Source: Acidobacteriaceae bacterium | Lineage (GTDB): Bacteria > Acidobacteriota > Terriglobia > Terriglobales > Acidobacteriaceae | Assembly: GCA_003164255.1 (NCBI GenBank) | Contig: PLST01000148.1 | Location: forward strand, 1 to 24,382 | DNA: 24,382 nucleotides | Direction of reading: 5' to 3' | In this document: positions 1 through 7,188 of the stretch, piece by piece | How positions within the stretch are numbered: position 1 is the stretch's first letter | Layout: every line of letters begins with the position of its first letter | Notes under the pieces: model-generated | The model's input: the letters and a program-made list of their open reading frames with translations, nothing else | The model's database searches: none | What the model was told of the DNA's origin: nothing | Made by a program: the position numbers and the translations under genes

Positions 1-1
1 C

Positions 2-112
2 GTTTTTCTGAGCCGCCTGCTGCGCCTCTGCAGCTGCATCTTCAGCCAACAAGGCCCCCAAGCTCGCCACCTGCAATTCCAGGTTGGATAAAAACGACTT
101 TTTCAGGATCGA
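2..112 (-). other. possible start of an unidentified coding frame, cut by the window edge
   Basis: On the minus strand one frame stays open from just after a TAG at 113-115 to the window edge. It would encode an Ala/Gln/Glu-rich, helix-prone segment containing LELQVASLGALLAEDAA. There is no ATG. TTG at 76 or GTG at 70 are the only usable starts, and neither has a clear Shine-Dalgarno site. The frame lies downstream of the TonB-dependent receptor gene on the same strand, so it could be the next gene of that transcript. It could equally be chance: a Pro-rich frame is also open on the plus strand here. I do not recognise it. Confidence 0.2.
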
Positions 113-146
113 CTAGATATGGGGGAGGAATTGAAGCCGTTGGGTG

Positions 147-3100
147 CTAGAACTGAAGCTTTGCGCCGAACTGAATCTGGCGCGAGGTGGTGGAAGTGGC
201 CGTCACCACGCCGGCAGTGGGCGATATGGCGGAGGGCGTCAGGGTTTGCACGCCGGCCGAGGATGTGATCGTCGGAGCCGACGAGTACACAACCTCATTG
301 GGCGTAAGCAGGTTTGTGTGGTTGAGCACATTGAAGAACTCGGCACGAAATTGCAGTGCAAGCCGCTCCGTGATGTGCGCGTTCTTTGTCGCCGAGAAAT
401 CCAACTCAGTTAGCCCCGGGCCCACCAGAGAATCCCGTTTCGCGTTGCCATAGGTGCCGTAGATGGTGTTGCCGCCAGTCCCGTTGGGAATGCTCACAGT
501 TGGCTGGATGAAGGCATTCGGGTTGAAGTATTCACCCACCTCGTGCGGATAGAGTGCGCCGTTGAAGGCAGGATTCCAACTGGGCCGTATGGGGTTGCGC
601 GAGTCACCGTTGCCGGGCGCGTTATAGCCAAGCTGCGGCGAGAACGGAAAGCCGCCTTGTACCGCAAAAATGCTGCTGACCGTCCAGTCTGCAGCCAGAA
701 GCTGGACCGTCGTGGGAGAATGACGCAGAAATCGCCGGTTGGTGCCGAAGGGCAGGTCGTAGCTACCATTGAGCGAGGCTGCCTGGCGAACGTCAGTGGC
801 CGCCGGGCCCCAATCCAATTTTGGCTGCAGCGGGAAGGCGACAAACGCCGGAGTGTTGCCGCTGACGCTGGTATTCCACGCTGAGCCGTTGTCGAGGTTC
901 TTTGACCACGTGTAGTTGCCGCGCAGTTGCACGCCGTTGGCGTAGCTGCGGCGCACGTCGGTTTCCAGCGCGTTATACAAGCCCGTTCCTCCTGAGACCC
1001 ACGAAGTGGTGTTGGCAAGGTTCGGATTTGCGAGAGCGGTGGAGGGGTAATAAGCCTGGCCCGCGGCGGTATAGGCGGGAATGGGCTCGTTCATGTCTTC
1101 CGATTGAATCTGGTGGTAGCCGTGCCATCCAACGTAGCCAACCGTTAGCGAGGTCTGCGGGGCAATCTGCTGCTCGACGCGCAAGCTCCAGGAAATCACT
1201 GCGGGCGTCGCGATATCGGGTTGCACGTTGCTTGGCGACACCTTGGCAGTGGAGGGTGGCGGCACGCCTGCCGTGAAGTGCAGGCTTGAGACCGCGACGG
1301 TCTTGAGGGATTCAGCAGTGTTGTAGGGCGCGGTCTGGTCCAGCCGATAGTCGAGCGTGTCCAGCAGACCGTGATAGAGGCCTACGCCTCCGCGGACCGC
1401 CGTCTTGCCGTTCCCCCACACGTCCCATGCAAAGCCGAGGCGCGGTGCAGGCAGAAACTTGGCTCGGTTGTCGCTGAGCGCGGAGTTGCCGACAACGGGC
1501 TGCGTTTGCAGCACGCCCTTCGAGAGGACGTAATTCGATGCGCGCCCCTGCGCCTCGTTCCAGCCGTTGGTGGACTCAGCGCGGAAGCCCGCGCGCAGTT
1601 CCAGGCGCGGCGTGAGCTTGATGGTGTCTTCAACAAACTCCGCAACCTCAAGAGAACGCCAACCTAGTTCTGTTGGAGCTGGCACCAGCGTGAAGGTGGC
1701 CACCGTTCCCTGCAGGAAACTTGTCAGCGTACTGAACGAAGCCTGTCCATATTGGTCCTGCGCGAGCAGATCGTTGGCCTGCACGCGTTGCAGCCACACA
1801 CCCGCTTCAATCTGTTGCCGGCCGCGCGACCAGTAGATGTGGTCGTCTCCAGTGAACAGGTTGCGCGACGTGACGTTATTGCTGCCCACGTTGGCGCCTG
1901 CGCCTGTGATGGAGGAAGCGCCGTTGGAGGCCGTGCTGCCGCTGATGACGATTGCGCCGATGGGATCGCCTGACACCCAACCCGGCAAGCTGACCGGTAC
2001 TGATCCGTAGAAGGCATAGCTTGCGCGCGAGTAGCCGAAGCGCGCGGTGTTGAGCAGCGACGGCGAGAAGACGTGCTGCTCCTGGATGCTTGAAACCTGC
2101 TCGCGGAGGCTCTCGTTCACCAGGCTGAGTGGATTGGCCGAAGGCGTGTTGGCAGAACTTGCATCCACGGTGTAGACGGCGAACAGCAGGTCTCTGCTGC
2201 CAAGGTTCCAGTCAAAGCGCGTGGTGCCGAAGTCCTCGTAGATGTGTTGCGGCGGATGACTGAAGGCCTCCGCGATGCCGCTGGGATTGCCGTTCGACAA
2301 AAGTTCCGGCCCGTTGGCCACAGGCCAAAGATTCAACAGCGGCGCCACCGAAGCGTTGACGCCGACATGCTGCTCCACCCCGGAGGAGTTGGGTACATAT
2401 CCCAGGCGCGCCTCCGCATCGGGAACCAGCGTCACGTCACTGAGGCCCCAGTTCTGCCGGAAACCTTCATAGTTGCCAAAGAGGAAAAGCTTGTCGCTGC
2501 GAATCGGACCACCCAGCGTGCCGCCGAACTGGTTGCGTTGGAATTCGGGAATCGCCGCCTGGTCGAAGTAGTTGCGCGCGTCAAATGCGCTATTGCGGAG
2601 GAATTCGAATGCGGAGCCGTGAAGTTTGTTGGTGCCCGAGGTCGTGACGATGCTGATCTGTGCCCCATCGCGCTTGCCGAAGCTCGCGCCATACGTGTCC
2701 GAGGCGACGTTGAACTCGCGCACCGCGTCCACGCCGAGAAGTTGGCCGCTGGTGCCGCCGGGTGTGACGTTGATCAGCGAAGCACCGGTGTACTCGACTC
2801 CATTCAGCAGGAAAAGATTGTCCTGCGGGCGGCGTCCGCCAACGCTGAACATGTTGCCCACCGACGAGTTGGAGGTGCCGATGCCGCCGGAACGCTCGCC
2901 GGTGTAGTTCACCGTTGCCGGGTTCAGCGAGAGCAATTGGTCGTAACTGCGGCCGTTCAGCGGAAGCTCCTTCACCTGGCGCTCGTCGATCAGGCCCGCG
3001 GTCTGCTGCGTGGTCGTGTTTACGCTCACTTGTTCGGCATCCACCACCACTTCCTGTTCAACCTTTGCAACGCCGAGGACAAAGGCGAGATCGATGCTTT

Positions 3101-3404
3101 GGCCAATTGCAAGCGATATGCCACTGCGCTGGTCGGTCTGAAAGTCGTCGTGGACAACCGAGACCACGTAATTGCCAACGGGGACTGAGGGCGCGTAGAA
3201 GCGGCCGTCTGCGTTGGTGGCAAGGATGCGAGTGGCGCCGGTCTCAATCTGGTGAACGGTAACGGTGGCGCCGGTAACAGCGGCGCCGGAAGTGTCGCGC
3301 ACCGTGCCGCTGATGCTGCCACCGACGATTTGCGCATGGACCGGCGAGAGTGCGACAAGAACGAGAGCAAGCAAGTAAACGGACAGAGAGTTGAAGTACT
3401 TCAC
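147..3404 (-). CDS. TonB-dependent receptor, Oar-like, with N-terminal carboxypeptidase-regulatory-like domain
   Basis: Outer-membrane beta-barrel transporter of 1085 residues that would import a ligand using TonB energy; the substrate cannot be read from sequence. Order of parts: signal peptide (residues 1 to about 23, ending SPVHAQ), a carboxypeptidase-regulatory-like beta-sandwich (about 25-115, with GTVRDTSGAAVTGATV and NADGRFYAPSVPVGNY), a plug domain (about 125-290, with ELPLNGRSYDQLL and NLFLLNGVEYTGAS), then the barrel ending in a terminal Phe (QFGAKLQF). The GTG start is chosen because AGGAGG lies 5 nt upstream and a good signal peptide follows. The frame stays open upstream into a poly-Leu stretch from TTG/CTG repeats, which I read as untranslated leader. 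The receptor has no Cys and only two internal Met (GNMFS, EDMNEP), very low for its length. A cysteine-codon attenuator lies upstream (3673-3868). Confidence 0.93.
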   Translation of the reverse strand: MKYFNSLSVYLLALVLVALSPVHAQIVGGSISGTVRDTSGAAVTGATVTVHQIETGATRILATNADGRFYAPSVPVGNYVVSVVHDDFQTDQRSGISLAIGQSIDLAFVLGVAKVEQEVVVDAEQVSVNTTTQQTAGLIDERQVKELPLNGRSYDQLLSLNPATVNYTGERSGGIGTSNSSVGNMFSVGGRRPQDNLFLLNGVEYTGASLINVTPGGTSGQLLGVDAVREFNVASDTYGASFGKRDGAQISIVTTSGTNKLHGSAFEFLRNSAFDARNYFDQAAIPEFQRNQFGGTLGGPIRSDKLFLFGNYEGFRQNWGLSDVTLVPDAEARLGYVPNSSGVEQHVGVNASVAPLLNLWPVANGPELLSNGNPSGIAEAFSHPPQHIYEDFGTTRFDWNLGSRDLLFAVYTVDASSANTPSANPLSLVNESLREQVSSIQEQHVFSPSLLNTARFGYSRASYAFYGSVPVSLPGWVSGDPIGAIVISGSTASNGASSITGAGANVGSNNVTSRNLFTGDDHIYWSRGRQQIEAGVWLQRVQANDLLAQDQYGQASFSTLTSFLQGTVATFTLVPAPTELGWRSLEVAEFVEDTIKLTPRLELRAGFRAESTNGWNEAQGRASNYVLSKGVLQTQPVVGNSALSDNRAKFLPAPRLGFAWDVWGNGKTAVRGGVGLYHGLLDTLDYRLDQTAPYNTAESLKTVAVSSLHFTAGVPPPSTAKVSPSNVQPDIATPAVISWSLRVEQQIAPQTSLTVGYVGWHGYHQIQSEDMNEPIPAYTAAGQAYYPSTALANPNLANTTSWVSGGTGLYNALETDVRRSYANGVQLRGNYTWSKNLDNGSAWNTSVSGNTPAFVAFPLQPKLDWGPAATDVRQAASLNGSYDLPFGTNRRFLRHSPTTVQLLAADWTVSSIFAVQGGFPFSPQLGYNAPGNGDSRNPIRPSWNPAFNGALYPHEVGEYFNPNAFIQPTVSIPNGTGGNTIYGTYGNAKRDSLVGPGLTELDFSATKNAHITERLALQFRAEFFNVLNHTNLLTPNEVVYSSAPTITSSAGVQTLTPSAISPTAGVVTATSTTSRQIQFGAKLQF

Positions 3405-3409
3405 AGGGG

Positions 3410-3415
3410 CCTCCT
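3410..3415 (-). promoter_or_regulatory. Shine-Dalgarno site fixing the GTG start of the TonB receptor
   Basis: On the minus strand AGGAGG is followed by 5 nt and then GTG AAG TAC at 3404. This is the best ribosome-binding site in the leader. It decides for the GTG start over the frame extension that reaches 3563. Confidence 0.75.
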
Positions 3416-3521
3416 GAAGGCTATGTTGTGGCGGGCTCCGTACGCCGGCAGTGCGGACGCGGATGCCTGATGGGTCGTGATGAAAACTGGTTGTACTGAA
3501 AGCGGGGAGACAAAGGGGAAT

Positions 3522-3566
3522 CAGCAACAACAGCAGCAACAACAGCGGGAGCCGCAACAACAACAG
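3522..3566. repeat. CAG/CAA trinucleotide repeat in the receptor leader
   Basis: On the plus strand, 3522-3545 is eight CAR triplets arranged as a perfect tandem duplication of CAGCAACAACAG. A 9-nt interruption follows, then four more triplets (CAA CAA CAA CAG) at 3555-3566. On the sense strand of the receptor transcript it reads as TTG/CTG repeats within the untranslated leader, between the attenuator and the Shine-Dalgarno site. It could make an unstructured spacer or be prone to slippage; neither is shown by sequence alone. Confidence 0.8.
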
Positions 3567-3672
3567 CGCCGCCGCGGGGCAGCGGGCGCGTTATGCCGGG
3601 TTGGGGGAAGAAGAGTCATTCTTATTCTCAGTTCGGGGAATTCGAATCGCCGGCGGAGGGCCTGAGGGCTGG

Positions 3673-3714
3673 AAACACAAAGGCCGCGCCAGCGGAGGGC
3701 TGATGCGCGGCCTT
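3673..3714 (-). terminator. intrinsic terminator (attenuator hairpin) ahead of the TonB receptor
   Basis: Read on the minus strand: a perfect 10-bp inverted repeat AAGGCCGCGC (3714-3705) / GCGCGGCCTT (3689-3680). An inner 4-bp stem CAGC/GCTG closes on a 5-nt loop (3698-3694), with a 2-nt bulge AT between the stems. The 3' arm runs into a T-rich tract (TTTGTGTTT ending at 3673), as expected for Rho-independent termination on this strand; on the other strand no T-run follows. It starts 26 nt after the stop codon of the Cys-rich peptide and about 275 nt before the receptor start, so it would stop transcription before the receptor. The G interruptions in the T-tract suggest partial rather than complete termination. 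Confidence 0.7.
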
Positions 3715-3779
3715 GAAAATGCTATCGAGTCAGCGGGGACTCACAGGCAAGACCGGCACAGCACGCAGCAAGACGCGCA
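3704..3779 (-). promoter_or_regulatory. candidate antiterminator: cysteine-codon segment pairing with the terminator 5' arm
   Basis: On the minus strand the codons for residues 19-21 of the leader peptide contain TGCGCG (3779-3774) followed by CTT (3772-3770). These can pair with CGCGCA (3709-3704) and AAG (3714-3712) of the terminator 5' arm. That gives 6+3 bp around a 1x2 internal loop and would prevent the terminator. A ribosome stalled at the early Cys codons (10-14) would leave this segment free; a ribosome running to the stop codon would cover it. A small hairpin GAGTC/GACTC (3742-3738 / 3731-3727) lies at the stop codon and could be a pause hairpin. This is an inference from base complementarity, not a folded structure. 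Confidence 0.45.
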
Positions 3780-3833
3780 ACAACAAGCGCGACAACATGC
3801 ACGACAAGCGTCCGGGATGCGGTGAGCAGCCAT
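3741..3833 (-). CDS. Cys-rich leader peptide (30 aa), predicted leaderless and regulatory
   Basis: The 30-codon frame starts with ATG at 3833 and encodes MAAHRIPDACRACC followed by more Cys-rich sequence. Cysteines are at residues 10, 13, 14, 17, 18, 19, 22, 23, 26 and 29. The first five are TGT codons, the last five TGC. There is no Shine-Dalgarno site, but the predicted transcription start of the promoter at 3840-3868 is the A of this ATG, which would make it leaderless. An intrinsic terminator follows at 3714-3673, then the TonB receptor. Short leader peptides with Cys codons before sulfur genes are known in actinobacteria; the HRIPDACR segment faintly recalls the HIDLCR-type motif of those peptides. 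The likely role is a ribosome sensor of Cys-tRNA supply rather than a functional product. A metal-binding or redox micropeptide is the alternative. Confidence 0.7.
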   Translation of the reverse strand: MAAHRIPDACRACCRACCCASCCVLCRSCL

Positions 3834-3839
3834 GTTTCG

Positions 3840-3868
3840 ACTGTAACAAAAGGTTAAGGGGGAGTCAA
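3840..3868 (-). promoter_or_regulatory. sigma-70-type promoter for the leader peptide and TonB receptor
   Basis: On the minus strand: -35 TTGACT (3868-3863), a 17-nt spacer, and -10 TACAGT (3845-3840) preceded by TG one base upstream (extended -10). Counting the last base of the -10 as -7 puts +1 exactly at 3833, the A of the leader-peptide ATG. The promoter lies after the end of the DUF1569 gene (3978), so the receptor is its own transcription unit with a leader of about 430 nt. Confidence 0.7.
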
Positions 3869-3977
3869 CGAGGTTGATCGAAGTTACGGCCGGAAGTGCC
3901 AGAATCGATTGGGGTTCGTGCGTCTGGTTTTTCTCTCGCGCGGGCCGAAATTGCGGGCGGAGAAGTCGATTCGGCAC

Positions 3978-4430
3978 TCAGGCGCTGAACTGGCGAAGGT
4001 GGTGGTCAAGATGCTTGTACATGAGGATGGCCCACTCGTCGGGGGTGAGGTTGCCGAAGAAGCTGTGGGGGCGAGTGGTGAAGGCCCGAGGGCCGCCGGC
4101 AGTGAAGCGGTCAATAAGGGAGCAAAGGCGTTGCTGCTCGAAAGCGAGATCGCGCTCGTCCTGGACGATGAGCGTGGGCGAGGTCGGAGAGTTGGGGCGC
4201 ATTGGCTTGTCGTCGCCGAGAACGAACGGCTTGATGATGGTGCCGATGATGCGTCCGATGAACATGCGCGGCGGAACGACGTCGCCGACCGCCCACTCCA
4301 GGCCTAGAGAGCAGTGCGCCACCGCCTGCGCGGCATTCATTTTGCCCCAAAGCCGTGGGCTCACCGAGCCAAGACTGCCGATGCGCTGCCTCAACTCTTC
4401 CGCTGTGGCAGGATCAAAGAGATTCCTCAT
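3978..4430 (-). CDS. DUF1569 family protein (DinB/YfiT-like fold)
   Basis: Small cytoplasmic protein of 150 residues from the chosen start. It shows the DUF1569 pattern: LFDPATAEELRQRI at the N-terminus, then WGKMNAAQAVAHC, a middle RIIGTIIKPF segment, and near the C-terminus FGNLTPDEWAILMYKHLDHH. The family is related to DinB four-helix-bundle proteins that may bind a metal through His residues; its biochemical role is unknown. I chose the ATG at 4430 because family members usually begin just before LFDP. An in-frame ATG at 4445 has a GGAG 11 nt upstream, and the frame continues to 4523, so the start may be earlier. It stands alone on this strand, divergent from the lipoprotein gene at 4691. 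Confidence 0.75.
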   Translation of the reverse strand: MRNLFDPATAEELRQRIGSLGSVSPRLWGKMNAAQAVAHCSLGLEWAVGDVVPPRMFIGRIIGTIIKPFVLGDDKPMRPNSPTSPTLIVQDERDLAFEQQRLCSLIDRFTAGGPRAFTTRPHSFFGNLTPDEWAILMYKHLDHHLRQFSA

Positions 4431-4690
4431 CCAGAAAGTCTGCATCGGCCACGCCGCTCCAATCAAGAGCCGATTCGAGATTCTGCAGAAGAAAGACCTT
4501 CCGACCAGTCGTCCGATGCGCATCTCAGGAATTTGTCGACCACGTAGCAGGGCGAAGTCAATCCCATCCAGCCTGTGATATCTTCAGGGCTTGCGGGAGC
4601 AGCTTCCCTTCAGACAATCGAAACCACTCCCCTGTTTTGGCTTAATCCATGCCGTTCTGTCGGACGAAAGAAAACATCTGAGAGGTCACC

Positions 4691-5938
4691 ATGAAGTGTA
4701 TGTCGTCAACGCTTCGCACAGCGGTCATCCTTGCCGTTGTGGTCATCGCAGGCTGTCACAGCCAGTCCAGCGCATCTTCTACCGAAGGAGCTTCAGGTTC
4801 AGGGGTCGGATCTTCGAGCGCGGCCGGCGGGTCGTCCAGTGCGGCTATCGATTGGTCGACGACCACGCCGGAAACTGTGATCGACGGCGCAGTCAATATG
4901 CCTGCTTTTACCGTTCAGATTCCGAGTGGCTGGCGGTTTGCCGGGATGATGTTGCGCCCCGGCGGCTGCCATCCTCCCGCGGTACCTGCTTATGGGCTTT
5001 CCTATACCGCGCTCGCTCCAGACGGCGTGACGGCTTACGAGGGCCTTCCGGGCGTTTCGTGGGCATGGGCCAGTGACGGCTCCAATCCCACATCGGCCAA
5101 GTGCGCCGCCATCAACATCACCAGTGCTTCAGCGTTCCTCCTGAACATAGTTGTGCCCAACATGCGGCCTGACGCAAAGAATATCTCCGTAGTGCCGCTG
5201 CCGCAAGCAATGCAATCGGGCCTGCAAGCGCAGCAGCAGGCACTGGCGGCCAAGGCAACGGCAAACGGGAGACAGACTGTGGATGCGGCGCGCATTCGCC
5301 TTGCTTACACGCTGAACGGCAAACCGGTGGAAGAGATGCTGGGCGCGGTGGTCACGTGCAGCGAGTCAACGATGCCGGCCTATCCGCTGCTGCACCGGCC
5401 GGCGATGACGCGCCGGAATTGCCAGTCAACCGGGACCAACATCCGGCGCACACCGCAGGGAGCGCTGGACGCAATGATCGCGAAGAACCTGCCCGCGCCG
5501 CAGATCAATCCTGCGTGGGACAGCATGATTCAGCAAAACATGCGTACCGGCTTTGCGAAGTGGCAAGCATCGAACAACGCGCAGTTCCAGGCCATCCAGC
5601 AGCACTACCAGCACGTAACCGCCGGCATGGTGCAGAGGGCGCAGCAGCAGATGGCGCAGACGCAGGCCTCAACCAACGCAGCCATGGCGCAGGACCGAGC
5701 GACGCAGGGTGCCATCGACAGCGCGGCGCAGGCGCAGGTGCGCGATTCGCTCAATCAGCAGATTTTTATTGATCCCAATACCGGACAGAAGATTCAAACA
5801 TCGAATCAGTTCAGCTCGGCTTGGATCAGCTCCGATGGACAAAGCGTGGCGTTGACGACCGACACGACCGCGAATCCCAATGGGGTGGTCGACCCGGTGC
5901 GACAAAGCTGGACCGAGCTGATCCCCACGGGGAACTAG
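4691..5938 (+). CDS. secreted lipoprotein of unknown function
   Basis: 415 residues. The N-terminus is a type II signal peptide with a lipobox ending VIAGC, so Cys22 would be lipidated. A Ser/Gly-rich linker follows (about 25-55). The central part (about 60-240) is probably a globular domain with scattered Cys. Residues about 255-370 are Gln/Ala-rich and helix-prone (ATQGAIDSAAQAQVRDSLNQ). The C-terminus (DPNTGQKIQTSNQF, then a Trp-containing strand) may be a small beta unit. The start is supported by AGAGG 5 nt before ATG; a second ATG three codons later is possible. The gene for a small membrane protein follows after 31 nt, suggesting one transcript. I do not recognise the family. Confidence 0.8.
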   Translation: MKCMSSTLRTAVILAVVVIAGCHSQSSASSTEGASGSGVGSSSAAGGSSSAAIDWSTTTPETVIDGAVNMPAFTVQIPSGWRFAGMMLRPGGCHPPAVPAYGLSYTALAPDGVTAYEGLPGVSWAWASDGSNPTSAKCAAINITSASAFLLNIVVPNMRPDAKNISVVPLPQAMQSGLQAQQQALAAKATANGRQTVDAARIRLAYTLNGKPVEEMLGAVVTCSESTMPAYPLLHRPAMTRRNCQSTGTNIRRTPQGALDAMIAKNLPAPQINPAWDSMIQQNMRTGFAKWQASNNAQFQAIQQHYQHVTAGMVQRAQQQMAQTQASTNAAMAQDRATQGAIDSAAQAQVRDSLNQQIFIDPNTGQKIQTSNQFSSAWISSDGQSVALTTDTTANPNGVVDPVRQSWTELIPTGN

Positions 5939-5969
5939 CGAGAGCGCCGAGTGAAGGCGAGGGTGGAGC

Positions 5970-6284
5970 ATGTTTTGGATTTTGTTCGTCCTCATTCAGG
6001 CTACTGTGATCATCTCGGGCATCCGCCAGGAGCAGCGGGCCGGGTTGTGGAGCTGGTCAAAGTTTGTCTTCGCTCTCGGTTTCGCTGCACTCGAAGTGAT
6101 CATCCTGATCGGGCCAATCTATTTTCTCGGCTTGCAGAGCCCGGTATTCTGGCCCGTGTTCAGCGTGGCCGCTGTGGTTGCCGCGCTGAACTTTATCTGG
6201 ATGATCATTGTGGCTCGGCGCTGGAAGATGCCGGACGGACGCACCAGCCTGCAGGCCTACCGCGACGAGCAGGAAGGCAAGTAG
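5970..6284 (+). CDS. small integral membrane protein
   Basis: 104 residues with three hydrophobic segments at about 2-18, 27-50 and 57-82. A short basic/polar tail (ARRWKMPDGRTSLQAYRDEQ) is probably cytoplasmic. GGTGGAG directly precedes the ATG. It lies 31 nt after the lipoprotein gene on the same strand, so the two are probably co-transcribed and may work together in the envelope. No family recognised. Confidence 0.75.
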   Translation: MFWILFVLIQATVIISGIRQEQRAGLWSWSKFVFALGFAALEVIILIGPIYFLGLQSPVFWPVFSVAAVVAALNFIWMIIVARRWKMPDGRTSLQAYRDEQEGK

Positions 6285-6342
6285 GTTTTCGGGCTTTCGC
6301 GCAACCGGTTGTTGGGTAGAATGCAGTCATTGAGGCGCGGCA

Positions 6343-7188
6343 ATGGAGAGACAACTTTGCGGCACGCAACCGATTCTTTGCGCGCCGGTAATCCGCCAGG
6401 TTGATCTGCGACTAATCGAGCTGCTTGAATCTCTTGAACCGGCCGAATGGGATTTGCCGACCATTGCGCCGCAATGGAGCGTGCGCGATGTTGCTGCACA
6501 TCTGCTTGATACCGCCCTGCGCAAACTCTCGATGGGCCGCGACCAGTGCCTCGTTGAAAGAGTTGAGATTCGCTCGAACCAGGATCTTGTCGCCTTCGTC
6601 AATCGCATCAATGCCGAGGGCGTTACGGTGTATCGCCGCCTGAGCCCCGCGGTGCTTGTCGAATTGATGCGCGTCGCTTGCGGTCAAACAGCCGATTACT
6701 ATCAATCGCTCGATCCGTTTGCAACGGCGGCTCTCGGTGTCTCCTGGGCCGGCGAATCGAATTCACTTGTGTGGTTTGATAATGCACGCGAGCTGACGGA
6801 ACGCTGGCATCACCAGGCGCAGATTCGGCTGGCGACGAATCGCCCCAACATTATGACGTCGGAGCTTTATCACCCGGTGCTGGATACGTTTCTGCGCGGG
6901 CTCCCGCATACCTATAAGAACGTCGAAGCTCCTGACGGCACTGCTGTGCTGGTTGAAATTGTCGGGGACTGCGGCGGCGAGTGGTGTCTGGTGCGCTCTA
7001 GCGACGCGTGGTGCTTTGCAAGCGAGCTGCCGCTGGCGATTGCCGCGCATATCGTCATTCCGCAAGCGATTGCGTGGCGGCTGTTTACCAAGGGCATCAG
7101 CCACGAGGCAGCCCACGCTGCCGTTACGATCGGCGGCGATAGGGCACTTGTCGAGCATGTGATGCGGCTGGTTGCGATTGTCGGTTGA
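6343..7188 (+). CDS. maleylpyruvate isomerase N-terminal / DinB-like domain protein
   Basis: 281 residues. The N-terminal half has the signature of mycothiol-type maleylpyruvate-isomerase and DinB four-helix bundles: RLIELLESLEPAEWDLPT, then WSVRDVAAHLLDTA with Trp45 and a possible metal-ligand His53, and later WHHQAQIRLATNRP with His residues that could complete a metal site. The C-terminal part (about 185-281) has a short beta-rich segment (APDGTAVLVEIVGDCGGEW). Members are thiol-dependent isomerases or transferases, or of unknown activity; no substrate can be assigned. The ATG has GAGG about 8 nt upstream. It starts 58 nt after the small membrane protein gene and ends 100 nt before the gamma-glutamyltransferase gene. 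Confidence 0.78.
   Translation: MERQLCGTQPILCAPVIRQVDLRLIELLESLEPAEWDLPTIAPQWSVRDVAAHLLDTALRKLSMGRDQCLVERVEIRSNQDLVAFVNRINAEGVTVYRRLSPAVLVELMRVACGQTADYYQSLDPFATAALGVSWAGESNSLVWFDNARELTERWHHQAQIRLATNRPNIMTSELYHPVLDTFLRGLPHTYKNVEAPDGTAVLVEIVGDCGGEWCLVRSSDAWCFASELPLAIAAHIVIPQAIAWRLFTKGISHEAAHAAVTIGGDRALVEHVMRLVAIVG

Noticed and set aside
2244..3188. 314-codon open frame on the plus strand
   Set aside because: It lies wholly opposite the receptor plug and carboxypeptidase-like regions, which have clear family motifs; it is an antisense shadow typical of GC-rich DNA.
3405..3563. In-frame extension of the TonB receptor with a poly-Leu N-terminus
   Set aside because: It begins at a TTG within the trinucleotide repeat, has no Shine-Dalgarno site, and contains no second signal-like unit; the GTG at 3404 has AGGAGG and a proper signal peptide.
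3741..3977. 78-residue minus-strand frame as one protein including the Cys-rich tail
   Set aside because: Its first 48 codons overlap the promoter and the intergenic region after the DUF1569 gene; the internal ATG at the predicted transcription start explains the Cys-rich part better.
6294..6322. TAGAAT as -10 for the DinB-like gene
   Set aside because: The -35 at the right distance (CTTTCG) is poor and the upstream gene is only 58 nt away; operon readthrough is as likely.
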